Positions 9,701 to 15,435 of a DNA stretch of 15,435 bases are shown in pieces. The notes beneath the pieces are model-generated. The model was given only the letters and a program-made list of their open reading frames with translations, did not search any database and was not told the origin of the DNA. How positions within the stretch are numbered: position 1 is the first letter of the stretch; each line of letters begins with the position of its first letter. This stretch comes from AM-1111 sp046302135 (GTDB taxonomy: Bacteria > Bacteroidota > Bacteroidia > B-17B0 > Aurantibacillaceae). The stretch spans positions 1 to 15,435 of the forward strand of contig JBKCIQ010000057.1 of the NCBI GenBank assembly GCA_046302135.1. Reading direction: 5' to 3'. The translations under genes were made by a program, and so were the position numbers.

Positions 9701-10105
9701 TACCGCGGAGAGTTAACAAATAAAATTAAATACATCAAGAAAGCCATAGAAATGAAAGGCGGAGAATCTTTGAAATTGCTGACTGATGTGAAAAAAACTG
9801 AATTAGCACTTACAGAATTGGAAGAGCAATTCAACGGGGATAAGAGTATGGCCAGAAGAGAATTTGAAACTAAACCGGGACTTAACGGACTGATAGATGG
9901 AATCGTTTACGGCATGTGGAGTACTTTACAACCGGCAACCAATACATGGAGAGAAACCTACGATCAGGCCGGAGCAATGTTCAGACCTATGTACAATAAC
10001 CTGAGATCAATAAAATCAAAAATTGAATCATATGAAAAACAACTGGAAATACTTAAAGCACCTTATACACCTGGAAGGGATTTGCCGGAGTGGAATACGA
10101 AATAA
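6791..10105 (+). CDS. Secreted VPS10/BNR-repeat (Asp-box) beta-propeller protein
   Basis: A 1104-residue exported protein. An N-terminal signal peptide (residues 1-22, likely cut after SFA before Gln23) is followed by a short Lys/Glu-rich segment. Residues about 50-745 form a sortilin/VPS10-like propeller with at least eight Asp-box hairpins of the S/T-x-D-x-G-x-T/S-W/F type, for example SEDGGKSW (144-151), TTDGGKTW (195-202), SIDGGTTW (253-260), STDRGASW (303-310), SDDYGNTW (530-537), SNDKGKTW (655-662) and TLDGGKNW (699-706). A second, smaller beta region (about 765-940, with RQLRMGAKKGMNRITWDGR) follows. The last 150 or so residues are charged and helical, probably coiled-coil, ending in PYTPGRDLPEWNTK. 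Such proteins are often annotated as glycosyl hydrolase or sialidase-like. The Asp boxes are structural only and I see no catalytic set, so enzymatic activity is not claimed. No type IX secretion C-terminal domain is obvious. It is a single gene with its own promoter candidate. Confidence 0.85.
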   Translation: MKNTTIILFVAVYITSATFSFAQKKQNEKKENAKEEVKKHAFESESTFSSFQWRPLGPAVTSGRIIDIAVNSKNKSEYYIAAACGGVWKTTNNGITFNPIFDNEVSYSIGCLTIDPENSNVIWVGTGENNNQRSVAYGDGVYKSEDGGKSWKKSGLDKSEHIGKIAIDPNNTDVVFVAAYGPLWSPGGERGIYKTTDGGKTWKQVLNVSENTGFNDVIIDPKHSNIIYAAAHQRRRHEWTYISGGPESAIYKSIDGGTTWNKLSNGLPTGDVGRIGLAMAPSNSDMIYAIIEGNEDSKGVYRSTDRGASWEKRSGWATAGNYYQEIAVNPKNSDIVYSLDTWAQISKDGGKSFSGLGEKNKHVDNHAIYIDPDNTSHMLMGCDGGLYETYDAAATWQYKANLPLTQFYRVWVDNSSPFYFVYGGTQDNNTLGGPSRTVSATGITNADWYVTTGGDGFKTVVDPTDPNIVYSESQYGGLVRFDKRSGETVDIRPVEKAQESANRFNWDAPLLISNFSNKRLYFASQRVYRSDDYGNTWKTISGDLSRGIDRNKLPVMGKVWSMDAVAKNQSTSIYGNLVSLAESPKNENLLFAGSDDGLIHVTTDGSNWTKSEKFPGVPEKTLVQYITPSQHDENIVYAAFNNLRMGDFKPYLLMSNDKGKTWTSISGNLPERGSVYCIAEDHVNKNLLFCGTEFGIYMTLDGGKNWMKFTNGMPINSVRDIAIQKRENDLVVATFGRGFYVMDDYSPLQKMKKEDLDVTAKIFPVKDGIVFNPSYPYGHKGKSFQGASFFQTDNPSIGANFTVYLKDDYKTIKEKRKESEKEKIKNNQPVFYPSPDSIRMEDREESAYVLLSITDDGGNVVRQLRMGAKKGMNRITWDGRHEVTSAVNFYTPNPDNPYEGSDIGPHAIPCKYKAQLILMQNGITQNIGESVEFNLKTLNNLTFPVSNKKEADEFNKMVAEFRRVVQACDNYRGELTNKIKYIKKAIEMKGGESLKLLTDVKKTELALTELEEQFNGDKSMARREFETKPGLNGLIDGIVYGMWSTLQPATNTWRETYDQAGAMFRPMYNNLRSIKSKIESYEKQLEILKAPYTPGRDLPEWNTK

Positions 10106-10415
10106 TTAATCGCCTATACATCGTTATAATGGTGATGATCTGTGGCTTCTGTCAATGACTAAAAAACGATAGGGTATTTTATATATTAGGAACATACAAA
10201 ATCGGTTACGTTCGACAAGCTCAGTCACCGAAGAAAAAAATCGACAAGCTCAGTCACTGAAGAAAAAAATCGACAAGCTCAGTCACCGAAGAAAAAATCG
10301 ACAAGCTCAGTCACCTATTAAAAATAAAGTTATTTAAAAAATCAATTTTCTTACCCAAAAACTTAAAAATTCACCTAATAGAAAACAGTATCAACCCCTT
10401 TAGCATTAATCTAAA
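10106..10415. other. Convergent spacer without genes, holding a REP-like array
   Basis: This spacer separates the stop codons of two convergent genes. Bases 10106-10202 and 10316-10415 are AT-rich, and I see no gene, RNA or convincing terminator in them. The longest ATG-started frame I noticed, from 10130, has only nine codons. The middle, 10203-10315, is the tandem repeat described separately. Confidence 0.6.
10203..10315. repeat. Tandem array of a REP-like sequence, four copies
   Basis: Four copies of the core TCGACAAGCTCAGTCACC start at 10212, 10241, 10270 and 10298, so the spacing is 29, 29 and 28 bases. The first three are followed by GAAG and seven, seven and six A; copy 2 has one C-to-T change (CACT), and copy 4 ends after the core. 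Copy 1 alone has an upstream arm: CGGTTAC (10203-10209) pairs with GTCACCG (10224-10230) in six of seven positions across a 14-base loop. The core reads TGAGCTTGTCGA on the other strand, similar to short repeats I recall as scattered through many bacterial genomes, and the position between convergent genes is typical of REP elements. The 28/29-base period argues against coding. It looks like local amplification of one half of a hairpin repeat. Confidence 0.85.
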
Positions 10416-10994
10416 CTAAAAGGCATCTTTCATCAACCAAAAAATCCCTTTTACATCAGTTCTCCAAAAAGGAATCAGATAAATAAGTATTAGTTCCTCA
10501 ATTTGAGACAGAACTGTAAAGAAAATAGTGAGGTAAAAAAAACATTCAAATGGACCTATGAAAAACAAAACCATAAAAAAAATTCCCAGAAAAACAGCAG
10601 AAAATTTAGATAACCAGGTATGAAAACTAGCAGGTTTTCCGTATTTGAAAAAACCATATGCTATAACGGATAAAAAGAGGAAAATTGAAATGGATAGGTA
10701 TATAAAATTTTCAATGAAAAATTTTTGCTCAAAGAAATAAACGCCTGCAATCATTAAAATCACATTCAACAGATCCCCTATTGAATCTAGCATAGCCCCT
10801 TTTGCGCTCTGACATTTCAACTTTCTTGCAATAATTCCATCTAAAAGATCTGAAATTAAATTCAATGAAATCAATATTGAATAGGTTAATCTCAACTGAT
10901 AATAAATAAGTATTAGTACAATAGGAAAAGAAAATATCCTAAACAGGGAAACCCAGTCAGCGGGACTAAGGCTTAAATAAAATTTTCGAGACAA
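10416..10994 (-). CDS. CDP-alcohol phosphatidyltransferase family protein (TTG start)
   Basis: A 192-residue integral membrane enzyme that would transfer a phosphatidyl or similar group from a CDP-alcohol onto a second alcohol in phospholipid synthesis. The full family signature is present at residues 49-74: Asp49, Asp52-Gly53, Ala56-Arg57, eight residues, Gly66, Asp70 and Asp74 (catalytic base). About six hydrophobic segments surround it, and the preceding R19-x4-P24 also fits the family. The acceptor alcohol cannot be read from the sequence; a PgsA- or PssA-like role is possible. The only workable start is TTG at 10994: an in-frame TAA lies two codons upstream, and the first in-frame ATG (Met68) falls inside the signature. 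It lies 75 bases after the saccharopine-dehydrogenase-like gene on the same strand with no good promoter between, so co-transcription is likely. Confidence 0.85.
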   Translation of the reverse strand: MSRKFYLSLSPADWVSLFRIFSFPIVLILIYYQLRLTYSILISLNLISDLLDGIIARKLKCQSAKGAMLDSIGDLLNVILMIAGVYFFEQKFFIENFIYLSISIFLFLSVIAYGFFKYGKPASFHTWLSKFSAVFLGIFFMVLFFIGPFECFFYLTIFFTVLSQIEELILIYLIPFWRTDVKGIFWLMKDAF

Positions 10995-11069
10995 TAATTA
11001 ATCAATGAAAAATTTATTCCCAACCAAACACGGGGAAAAATTTCATTCTAAATTTTTGTATTTAAACTT

Positions 11070-12410
11070 TCAGTCATTAGAATTTTCTTCGCGAAAAGAG
11101 ATATCATACTCCTCCAACTCCTTTAATAATGGCTGATAAATATCAGCTGTAACCGGAATCATTACTCCCCTACCTTGCACTTTGTTTTGTAAAATCATGG
11201 AAGAAACCATTGCAAGCGGGAGACCAACTGTTTTTGCCATTGCAGTATAAGTCTGGTCCTGCCCAATCACCACCAATGACGAATGAGTTTTATGAAGTAC
11301 AATAGGATTATCCTTTTTTCTCCACTTAAAAATGTGTTGCATAACAATCATGTCCTTGTCACCGGGCTTCAAAAACCATTTCTTCTCCAATAGTTCCTGA
11401 AGAACCTGAGCAGGACTTTTTCCTGAAACAATAATTTTATTTCTTTCATCAAAAATACCTAACCACTCCAGTTTCTCAATTGTTTCATGATCGTCGATAA
11501 TTCCGGAGAACTCTATCAATTCTTTTTTAACTTCTTTCATTCCGGGCAAAAACGCCTTTAGTAATTCAGGCCAGGAAATCTCTCCCCATTCGGGTAATTT
11601 CCAACTGTCATCTGTAAGTCCTAAGTGAACAAATACATTCCACGCATTACAATATCCTTGCATTCTCAGAGTTCCCCTCAAAAGTGTTTTGATACCATTC
11701 AACTGGTAGGGTTCCTGATAAGAAATTGAATCGCGGTTGGCATATCCGTCAAAAGTTCCTAGTCCTTTTACCTCTATGTGCTCAATCTGTTTGAAAATTC
11801 GGTTGTAAGGAATGAATTTTAATTCGCCATTTTGTAAATACTGTGCTGTTCCTTGTCCGGCAAGAATTACATTTCTCGGATTCCATGAAAATTTATATCC
11901 CCAAGGATTATCATTACTTTCAGGCGCAACCAAACCACCACAATAGGATTTGAAAACTTCAATTTCTCCGCCTTCAGAATGTATTCCATCAATGATTTTC
12001 ATTGCAGAAGCATGATCAATTCCGGGATCTAATCCTACCTCATTAAATAAAATTAAACCTTTTGCTTTTGCTTCACTATCCAATTCTTTCATTTCCTTAC
12101 TCACATAACTTGCAGTGGTCATGTGTTTGCCGAAACGCACGCAATCTTTCGCTACCTGACCATGAAGCGTTGCAGGCAACATAGAAATAACCAAATCTGA
12201 TTCAGAAATATATTTTTCTCTTTCAGAATGATTAAAAACATCAAATGAAACAGCAACCCCGTTAGGATGACCGGAAATTCTGGATTGAGCAGTATTAATA
12301 TCTACATCACCCACTATAACTTTCCAATTATTTGTTTCAGATTTATCGAGTAAATATTTTATGAGATAGGCAGTTGATTTACCTGCGCCAATTACAAATA
12401 TCCTTTTCAT
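11070..12410 (-). CDS. Saccharopine dehydrogenase family oxidoreductase
   Basis: A 446-residue cytosolic NAD(P)-dependent enzyme. It begins with a Rossmann fold, IFVIGAGKSTAYLIKYL (4-20), with the GxG turn at 8-10 and an acidic segment (GDVD, 34-37) after the second strand. SDLVISMLPATLH (71-83) and NEVGLDPGIDH (123-133) are hallmarks of the glutamate-forming saccharopine dehydrogenase group (LYS9, or the C-terminal half of AASS), and the length fits the stand-alone enzyme. It would convert between saccharopine and aminoadipate semialdehyde plus glutamate in lysine metabolism. The exact substrate is inferred from family, and related enzymes act on carboxynorspermidine. No lysine-ketoglutarate reductase partner is in this window. 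It starts at ATG 12410 behind a -7 element and is followed by the phosphatidyltransferase gene. Confidence 0.85.
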   Translation of the reverse strand: MKRIFVIGAGKSTAYLIKYLLDKSETNNWKVIVGDVDINTAQSRISGHPNGVAVSFDVFNHSEREKYISESDLVISMLPATLHGQVAKDCVRFGKHMTTASYVSKEMKELDSEAKAKGLILFNEVGLDPGIDHASAMKIIDGIHSEGGEIEVFKSYCGGLVAPESNDNPWGYKFSWNPRNVILAGQGTAQYLQNGELKFIPYNRIFKQIEHIEVKGLGTFDGYANRDSISYQEPYQLNGIKTLLRGTLRMQGYCNAWNVFVHLGLTDDSWKLPEWGEISWPELLKAFLPGMKEVKKELIEFSGIIDDHETIEKLEWLGIFDERNKIIVSGKSPAQVLQELLEKKWFLKPGDKDMIVMQHIFKWRKKDNPIVLHKTHSSLVVIGQDQTYTAMAKTVGLPLAMVSSMILQNKVQGRGVMIPVTADIYQPLLKELEEYDISFREENSND

Positions 12411-12426
12411 GAGGTCTTAGATTCAA

Positions 12427-12434
12427 CAAAAATA
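12427..12434 (-). promoter_or_regulatory. Candidate -7 element of the saccharopine-dehydrogenase-like gene
   Basis: On the minus strand TATTTTTG (12434 to 12427) matches TAnnTTTG exactly and ends 16 bases before the ATG at 12410, implying a short leader. No TTG lies at the usual -33 distance. Confidence 0.4.
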
Positions 12435-12437
12435 AGT

Positions 12438-12445
12438 TAAATTTG
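12438..12445 (+). promoter_or_regulatory. Candidate -7 element of the DUF4476 gene
   Basis: TAAATTTG (12438-12445) matches TAnnTTTG exactly, with an expected leader of about 26 bases before the ATG at 12478. It faces away from the minus-strand -7 element with three bases between them. No clear -33 TTG is present. Confidence 0.4.
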
Positions 12446-12477
12446 ATTGTGAATTCTTATAAACAAAAATCATTTAG

Positions 12478-13191
12478 ATGAATTTGTACAGTTACCGAAA
12501 AATGATTTTGATAGTTGTTGTTTGGAATTTTTTTCAATTCAGACTAACAGCACAAAAAAACATTGAATTGCATGTGATCAGTGCTGACGGGATTCCATTT
12601 CTTCTTGAATTAGATGGTAAAAAAATAAATTCTTCACCGGAAGCAAGTGTAAATGTCAATCAATTGGACAGTAAGGAATTTGAAGCACTCATCAGTTTTC
12701 CCGAAACTTCAACATCCTTCAAAGGAAAAATCTATACTATTTGGGAGGGTGCACCCACCAATAATCGTGAGTTCACTTACACTATTGAAAAATCGGGGAA
12801 CGGAAGCAAGAGAATTCGTTTTTTAAATTCATCGCCGTTGAATATAAAAAAAGACAGTATAAAAACGGAAAACAAAACCTCTAAAGACACTTTAATTTCT
12901 ATCTCAGAAAACGAATTCAACAATAGACTTTACACTATCAACTTACTGTCATTTGAAGAATCGAGGGAGCATAAGGCAGAAGATTTATTCACAAGAGTCA
13001 ATCTAAACATCAATCAAATTACTGAAGTTTGCAATGCATTTGACTACGATCAGAGTAAATTAAAATTCATCAAATTTGTGTATTCTTCATCCGGAGACAA
13101 AAAAGATTTCAATAAATTATTATCAGTTTTTCAGTATAAAAACACAAAAGTAGAGTTTTCAAAATGGTTGGAAGTCCTCAATATTAAATAA
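12478..13191 (+). CDS. Secreted DUF4476 domain protein
   Basis: A 237-residue exported protein of unknown function. The N-terminus (about 1-25) has a hydrophobic core and ends FRLTAQ, consistent with signal peptidase I cleavage after Ala25. Residues about 28-115 look like a beta domain; a Ser/Thr/Lys-rich linker (about 118-145) follows. The last 85 residues fit DUF4476: a helical pattern with INQITEVCNAFDYDQSKLKFIKFVY followed by the D-x-x-x-F-N-K-L-L-S-V-F-Q-Y segment. The domain is widespread in Bacteroidota and has no assigned role that I know of. ATG 12478 is the first start in frame; Met9 is an alternative and would also give a signal peptide. The stop overlaps the convergent Nudix gene by eight bases. 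Confidence 0.75.
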   Translation: MNLYSYRKMILIVVVWNFFQFRLTAQKNIELHVISADGIPFLLELDGKKINSSPEASVNVNQLDSKEFEALISFPETSTSFKGKIYTIWEGAPTNNREFTYTIEKSGNGSKRIRFLNSSPLNIKKDSIKTENKTSKDTLISISENEFNNRLYTINLLSFEESREHKAEDLFTRVNLNINQITEVCNAFDYDQSKLKFIKFVYSSSGDKKDFNKLLSVFQYKNTKVEFSKWLEVLNIK

Positions 13192-13795
13192 CTTCTTTAA
13201 GCACCACTTTTATTGCAGGATAAGTATTACTGAGAACACTTTTTAAATCTTTTTTGTTAACCCATTCCGTTTTTTCAATTCCTTCCTCATGTTGCGGGAT
13301 TAACCTACCTATGAAATCAGACTGCATAAGGTACCAATACGTTTTCTTCAAAACCCATTGCCCGTTAATCTCATACATGTGATAAGACTCGTTGAGTTGA
13401 CGAATAATTTTTATTCCTTTAATTCCGCACTCTTCTTCGCATTCCCTGATGGCAGCATTTCTCTTTTTTTCTTTAAATTCTATCTTCCCTTTAGGAAGAT
13501 CCCATTTGTTCAACCTGTAAATAAATAAAATCTGTCCTTTAGGGTTCATGATTAACCCACCGGCGGCCTCAACAATTGGAAAAGATGAACAAAACATTTT
13601 AAAAACTTTATTAAGATCACCATCTAAAAACAGATGTGAATAGGTTTTTGAACGGATAAAAAAATCAAAAATCAAACCCGGCTGATTGCGGTTTTCAACA
13701 CTTACCTTAAGAACATTTTTATGTGTTGAATTGACTTTTAATGATTTAGAGGAAAAATGTATTTCCTTGTTACCGATAAAAATAATATTGTTCAT
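13184..13795 (-). CDS. Nudix hydrolase with an N-terminal extension
   Basis: A 203-residue cytosolic hydrolase expected to cleave a nucleoside diphosphate linked to another group, using Mg2+. The Nudix box is complete at 103-125 (G-x5-E-x7-REUxEExGU): Gly103, Glu109, Arg117-Glu118, Glu121-Glu122 as metal ligands, Gly124-Ile125. WDLPKGK just before it and the strand EAAGGLIMN at 76-84 are typical. Residues 1-72 precede the Nudix fold and match no domain I recognise; they look like alternating strands and one helix. The substrate cannot be predicted from the motif. The gene is divergent from pyrE with 43 bases between their starts, an arrangement I recall from other Bacteroidota, so a nucleotide-related housekeeping role is plausible. 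Its stop overlaps the DUF4476 gene. Confidence 0.9.
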   Translation of the reverse strand: MNNIIFIGNKEIHFSSKSLKVNSTHKNVLKVSVENRNQPGLIFDFFIRSKTYSHLFLDGDLNKVFKMFCSSFPIVEAAGGLIMNPKGQILFIYRLNKWDLPKGKIEFKEKKRNAAIRECEEECGIKGIKIIRQLNESYHMYEINGQWVLKKTYWYLMQSDFIGRLIPQHEEGIEKTEWVNKKDLKSVLSNTYPAIKVVLKEVI

Positions 13796-13838
13796 AATTC
13801 AAGTTTTCTGGTTGATCAAATACTTTTATTTTTAGGGC

Positions 13839-14483
13839 ATGATTCATAATGAAATTGCCGCAGCCAAGATAGCTGAATATTTACTTCAAATTAAAGCAAT
13901 TAAATTACAACCCGGCAAACCTTTTACATGGGCATCAGGATGGAAGTCACCAATTTATTGCGACAACAGAATTACATTATCCTACCCAAAAATCAGGACC
14001 TTTATAAGACAGCAATTTGCGGCCTCATTAACAGAAAAGTATGGTAAACCGGATGTGATTGCAGGAGTAGCCACAGGCGGAATTGCGATAGGCGCACTCG
14101 TTGCTCAGGAGTTAAACCTTCCATTTGTTTATGTGCGCGCAGAAGCCAAAAAACATGGACTTACCAATATGATAGAGGGAGAAATTTCTGAAGGACAATC
14201 AGTAGTAGTTATTGAGGACCTAATTTCAACCGGGGGTAGCAGCCTTAAAGCTGTTGAGGCATTAAAAGCCAAAGGTTGCAATGTTAAAGGATTGGTCGCA
14301 ATTTTCAGTTATGGATTTGATGTTGCAAAAAATGCTTTCAAAGAATCTAAATGTGATTATTTTACTTTATGTGGCTATGATGTGCTGATCAAAAAGGCAC
14401 TGGATGAAAATTACATCAACGAAAAAGATCTTGAAGCCCTGAAAAGTTGGAGTAAGAGCCCACAGACCTGGAGTAATCAGTGA
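13839..14483 (+). CDS. pyrE: Orotate phosphoribosyltransferase PyrE
   Basis: This cytosolic enzyme joins orotate and PRPP to make orotidine 5'-monophosphate, the fifth step of pyrimidine synthesis. At 214 residues it has the usual length. The PRPP-binding signature VVVIEDLISTGGSS is at 122-135 (Glu126-Asp127 contact the ribose), and the flexible catalytic loop is at 100-114 (RAEAKKHGLTNMIEG, with Lys104, Lys105 and His106). FTWASGWKSPIYCDNR (29-44) forms the orotate-side N-terminal region. ATG 13839 starts four residues before the first helix. The 43-base divergent spacer to the Nudix gene contains the palindrome TTGATCAA (13812-13819), but no exact -7 match was seen (TACTTTTA is closest). 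No attenuator-like structure is visible. Confidence 0.97.
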   Translation: MIHNEIAAAKIAEYLLQIKAIKLQPGKPFTWASGWKSPIYCDNRITLSYPKIRTFIRQQFAASLTEKYGKPDVIAGVATGGIAIGALVAQELNLPFVYVRAEAKKHGLTNMIEGEISEGQSVVVIEDLISTGGSSLKAVEALKAKGCNVKGLVAIFSYGFDVAKNAFKESKCDYFTLCGYDVLIKKALDENYINEKDLEALKSWSKSPQTWSNQ

Positions 14484-14508
14484 GTGAATAAAACACATTT
14501 TAACATTT

Positions 14509-14535
14509 TTGGTATTTAGCATTCAGGTACATTTG
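14509..14535 (+). promoter_or_regulatory. Candidate promoter of the SRPBCC-like gene
   Basis: TTG (14509-14511, within a TTTTTGG run) and TACATTTG (14528-14535, exact TAnnTTTG) are 16 bases apart, close to the Bacteroidota -33/-7 layout. It is the most complete promoter seen in the window. It lies between pyrE and the next gene, so that gene may be transcribed independently of pyrE. Confidence 0.5.
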
Positions 14536-14554
14536 ATAAGAAATAAAAAAAACT

Positions 14555-14959
14555 ATGTCTTTCAAAATAGAAAGTAAACCGAGGGTAATTACCAAAAAAC
14601 CAGAAAGATTATCTGAATTCCTAAGCAATTTTCATCATTTTAAAGATCTCTTACCAGAAGATAAGATTGAGAACTGGACGTGTACAGAAACATCTTGCTC
14701 GTTTACGTATTCGGGTGTTGCAGAAATGTCCGTCTTGTTAAGAAAAACCGACGAGCCGGGAATCATACATTATCATTCCGCAACGGACTCAAAATTTCCA
14801 TTTGATTTATATGTAAATATAATTCCTCAAGGAGAACATTCGCTTTGTAAGGCTTCAGTAGATGTTCATCTGAGTAAAGGCCTTAAACTTTTTCTTCAAA
14901 AACCTCTGGAAAACCTTGCCGACTCCATCATCGATAAATTAGAAGAAACCAACTTTTAA
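14555..14959 (+). CDS. Small SRPBCC-like (START/Bet v 1 fold) protein
   Basis: A 134-residue cytosolic protein without signal or membrane segment. The order of elements fits a helix-grip fold: a first strand (FKIESKPRVI), helices at about 17-33 (KPERLSEFLSNFHHFKDLL), several strands through the middle (WTCTETSCSFTYSG, AEMSVLLRKTDEP, IIHYHSA, FDLYVNII) and a long C-terminal helix (about 105-134). Such proteins bind hydrophobic ligands in a cavity; no ligand can be named. It follows pyrE by 71 bases with its own promoter candidate. I recall a similar small protein next to pyrE and a Nudix gene in other Bacteroidota, which supports a real gene but not a function. The fold call is from pattern only. 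Confidence 0.65.
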   Translation: MSFKIESKPRVITKKPERLSEFLSNFHHFKDLLPEDKIENWTCTETSCSFTYSGVAEMSVLLRKTDEPGIIHYHSATDSKFPFDLYVNIIPQGEHSLCKASVDVHLSKGLKLFLQKPLENLADSIIDKLEETNF

Positions 14960-15028
14960 TTTAGATATTAAAGTACGATTCTAAAAGCAGTTTATTTGCT
15001 AATTTCGTCTGCATAATTATACATGCTT

Positions 15029-15435
15029 ATGAAAAAAATAGTTTTTTCTTTATTCATAATTTCATTTTTTTCCAAAACGTTTGCAGATGAAGGCATGTGG
15101 TTACCAATGCTCATCAAGTCGTTAAACGAAAAAGACATGAAAAAAAATGGACTTAAATTAACTGCTGAAGACATTTATAGTATAAACAAATCATCTTTAA
15201 AGGACGCTGTAGTTCATTTTGGTGGAGGATGTACTGCAGAAATCATATCTGATGCCGGATTATTACTTACCAATCACCATTGTGGTTACGGACAAATTGC
15301 AAATCACAGTACAGTAGAAAAAGATTATCTGACCAATGGTTTCTGGGCAATGAACAAAGATGAAGAACTTCCAAACCCCGGACTTACTGCGAGCATCATT
15401 CAATATATGGAAGACGTAACCGCTAAAGTTAAAGC
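15029..15435 (+). CDS. S46 family dipeptidyl-peptidase, N-terminal part (cut by window edge)
   Basis: The first 135 codons of an exported serine peptidase. A signal peptide (MKKIVFSLFIISFFSKTFA, 1-19) is followed by DEGMWLP, the usual mature N-terminus of S46 enzymes. FGGGCTAEIISDAGLLLTNHHCGYG contains the catalytic-His segment TNHHCGY (81-87), and the following HSTVEKDYLTNGFWA is family-typical. S46 enzymes (DPP7, DPP11) remove dipeptides from oligopeptides in the periplasm. The residue separating hydrophobic from acidic specificity lies near the C-terminus, outside the window, so the subtype is open. An in-frame ATG at 15023 (giving Met-Leu-Met-Lys-Lys) is an alternative start, with TAA three codons before it; I prefer 15029 because MKKI is the usual signal-peptide beginning. 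The frame is open to the right edge. Confidence 0.93.
   Translation, partial: MKKIVFSLFIISFFSKTFADEGMWLPMLIKSLNEKDMKKNGLKLTAEDIYSINKSSLKDAVVHFGGGCTAEIISDAGLLLTNHHCGYGQIANHSTVEKDYLTNGFWAMNKDEELPNPGLTASIIQYMEDVTAKVK

Noticed and set aside
9650..10105. Type IX secretion C-terminal sorting domain on the VPS10/BNR protein
   Set aside because: The C-terminus is helical and charged (ending PYTPGRDLPEWNTK) and lacks the short beta-sandwich with glycine and lysine-rich end pattern of such domains.
10203..10315. CRISPR array
   Set aside because: The copies are joined by the same A-rich tail with no unique spacers, the period is only 28-29 bases, and no cas gene is present.
13171..13195. Hairpin GAAGT/ACTTC at the DUF4476/Nudix overlap
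   Set aside because: A five-pair stem with a 15-base loop inside coding sequence is no more than expected by chance.
14953..14990. Terminator after the SRPBCC-like gene (CTTTTA/TAAAAG)
   Set aside because: Only six AT-rich pairs with a loop of more than 20 bases and no T-run afterwards.
14992..15174. Minus-strand open frame of 60 codons at the start of the S46 gene
   Set aside because: It is antisense to a clear signal peptide and S46 N-terminus and has no family features.

Overview
The window looks like a stretch of chromosome from a low-GC member of the Bacteroidota. The evidence is the gene families (fused isobutyryl-CoA mutase, YfhO-like membrane protein, VPS10/BNR-repeat secreted protein, DUF4476 protein, S46 peptidase), AT-rich spacers, starts without clear Shine-Dalgarno sequences, and several close matches to the TAnnTTTG -7 promoter element of this phylum. 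I cannot place it below phylum level with confidence.

Layout: the 3' end of an unrecognised gene (1-151, +), then a dyad-rich leader and a complete icmF (289-3666, +). IcmF converges on a large YfhO-like membrane protein (3702-6650, -). That gene is divergent from a large secreted beta-propeller protein (6791-10105, +). A 310-base convergent spacer (10106-10415) follows and holds a small tandem array of a REP-like sequence. Next come two minus-strand genes, probably co-transcribed: a saccharopine-dehydrogenase-family enzyme (12410 to 11070) and a CDP-alcohol phosphatidyltransferase (10994 to 10416, TTG start). A short divergent promoter region leads to a secreted DUF4476 protein (12478-13191, +), whose end overlaps by 8 bp the end of a Nudix hydrolase (13184-13795, -). 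The Nudix gene is divergent from pyrE (13839-14483, +), which is followed by a SRPBCC-like gene (14555-14959, +). An S46 dipeptidyl-peptidase gene starts at 15029 and runs off the right edge.

The genes do not form one pathway. IcmF acts on branched-chain acyl-CoA, the saccharopine-dehydrogenase-like enzyme on lysine/aminoadipate metabolism, and PyrE on pyrimidine synthesis. The phosphatidyltransferase acts on lipids, and the YfhO-like protein probably on cell-envelope glycans. Three products (VPS10/BNR, DUF4476, S46) carry export signals.

I found no phage, plasmid, insertion sequence, CRISPR array, tRNA or rRNA, and no gene cluster that I would call a new defence or biosynthetic system. The best non-coding leads are the REP-like tandem array, the dyad before icmF and the back-to-back promoter elements at 12427-12445. 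The best protein leads are the soluble C-terminal extension of the YfhO-like protein and the N-terminal extension of the Nudix protein.
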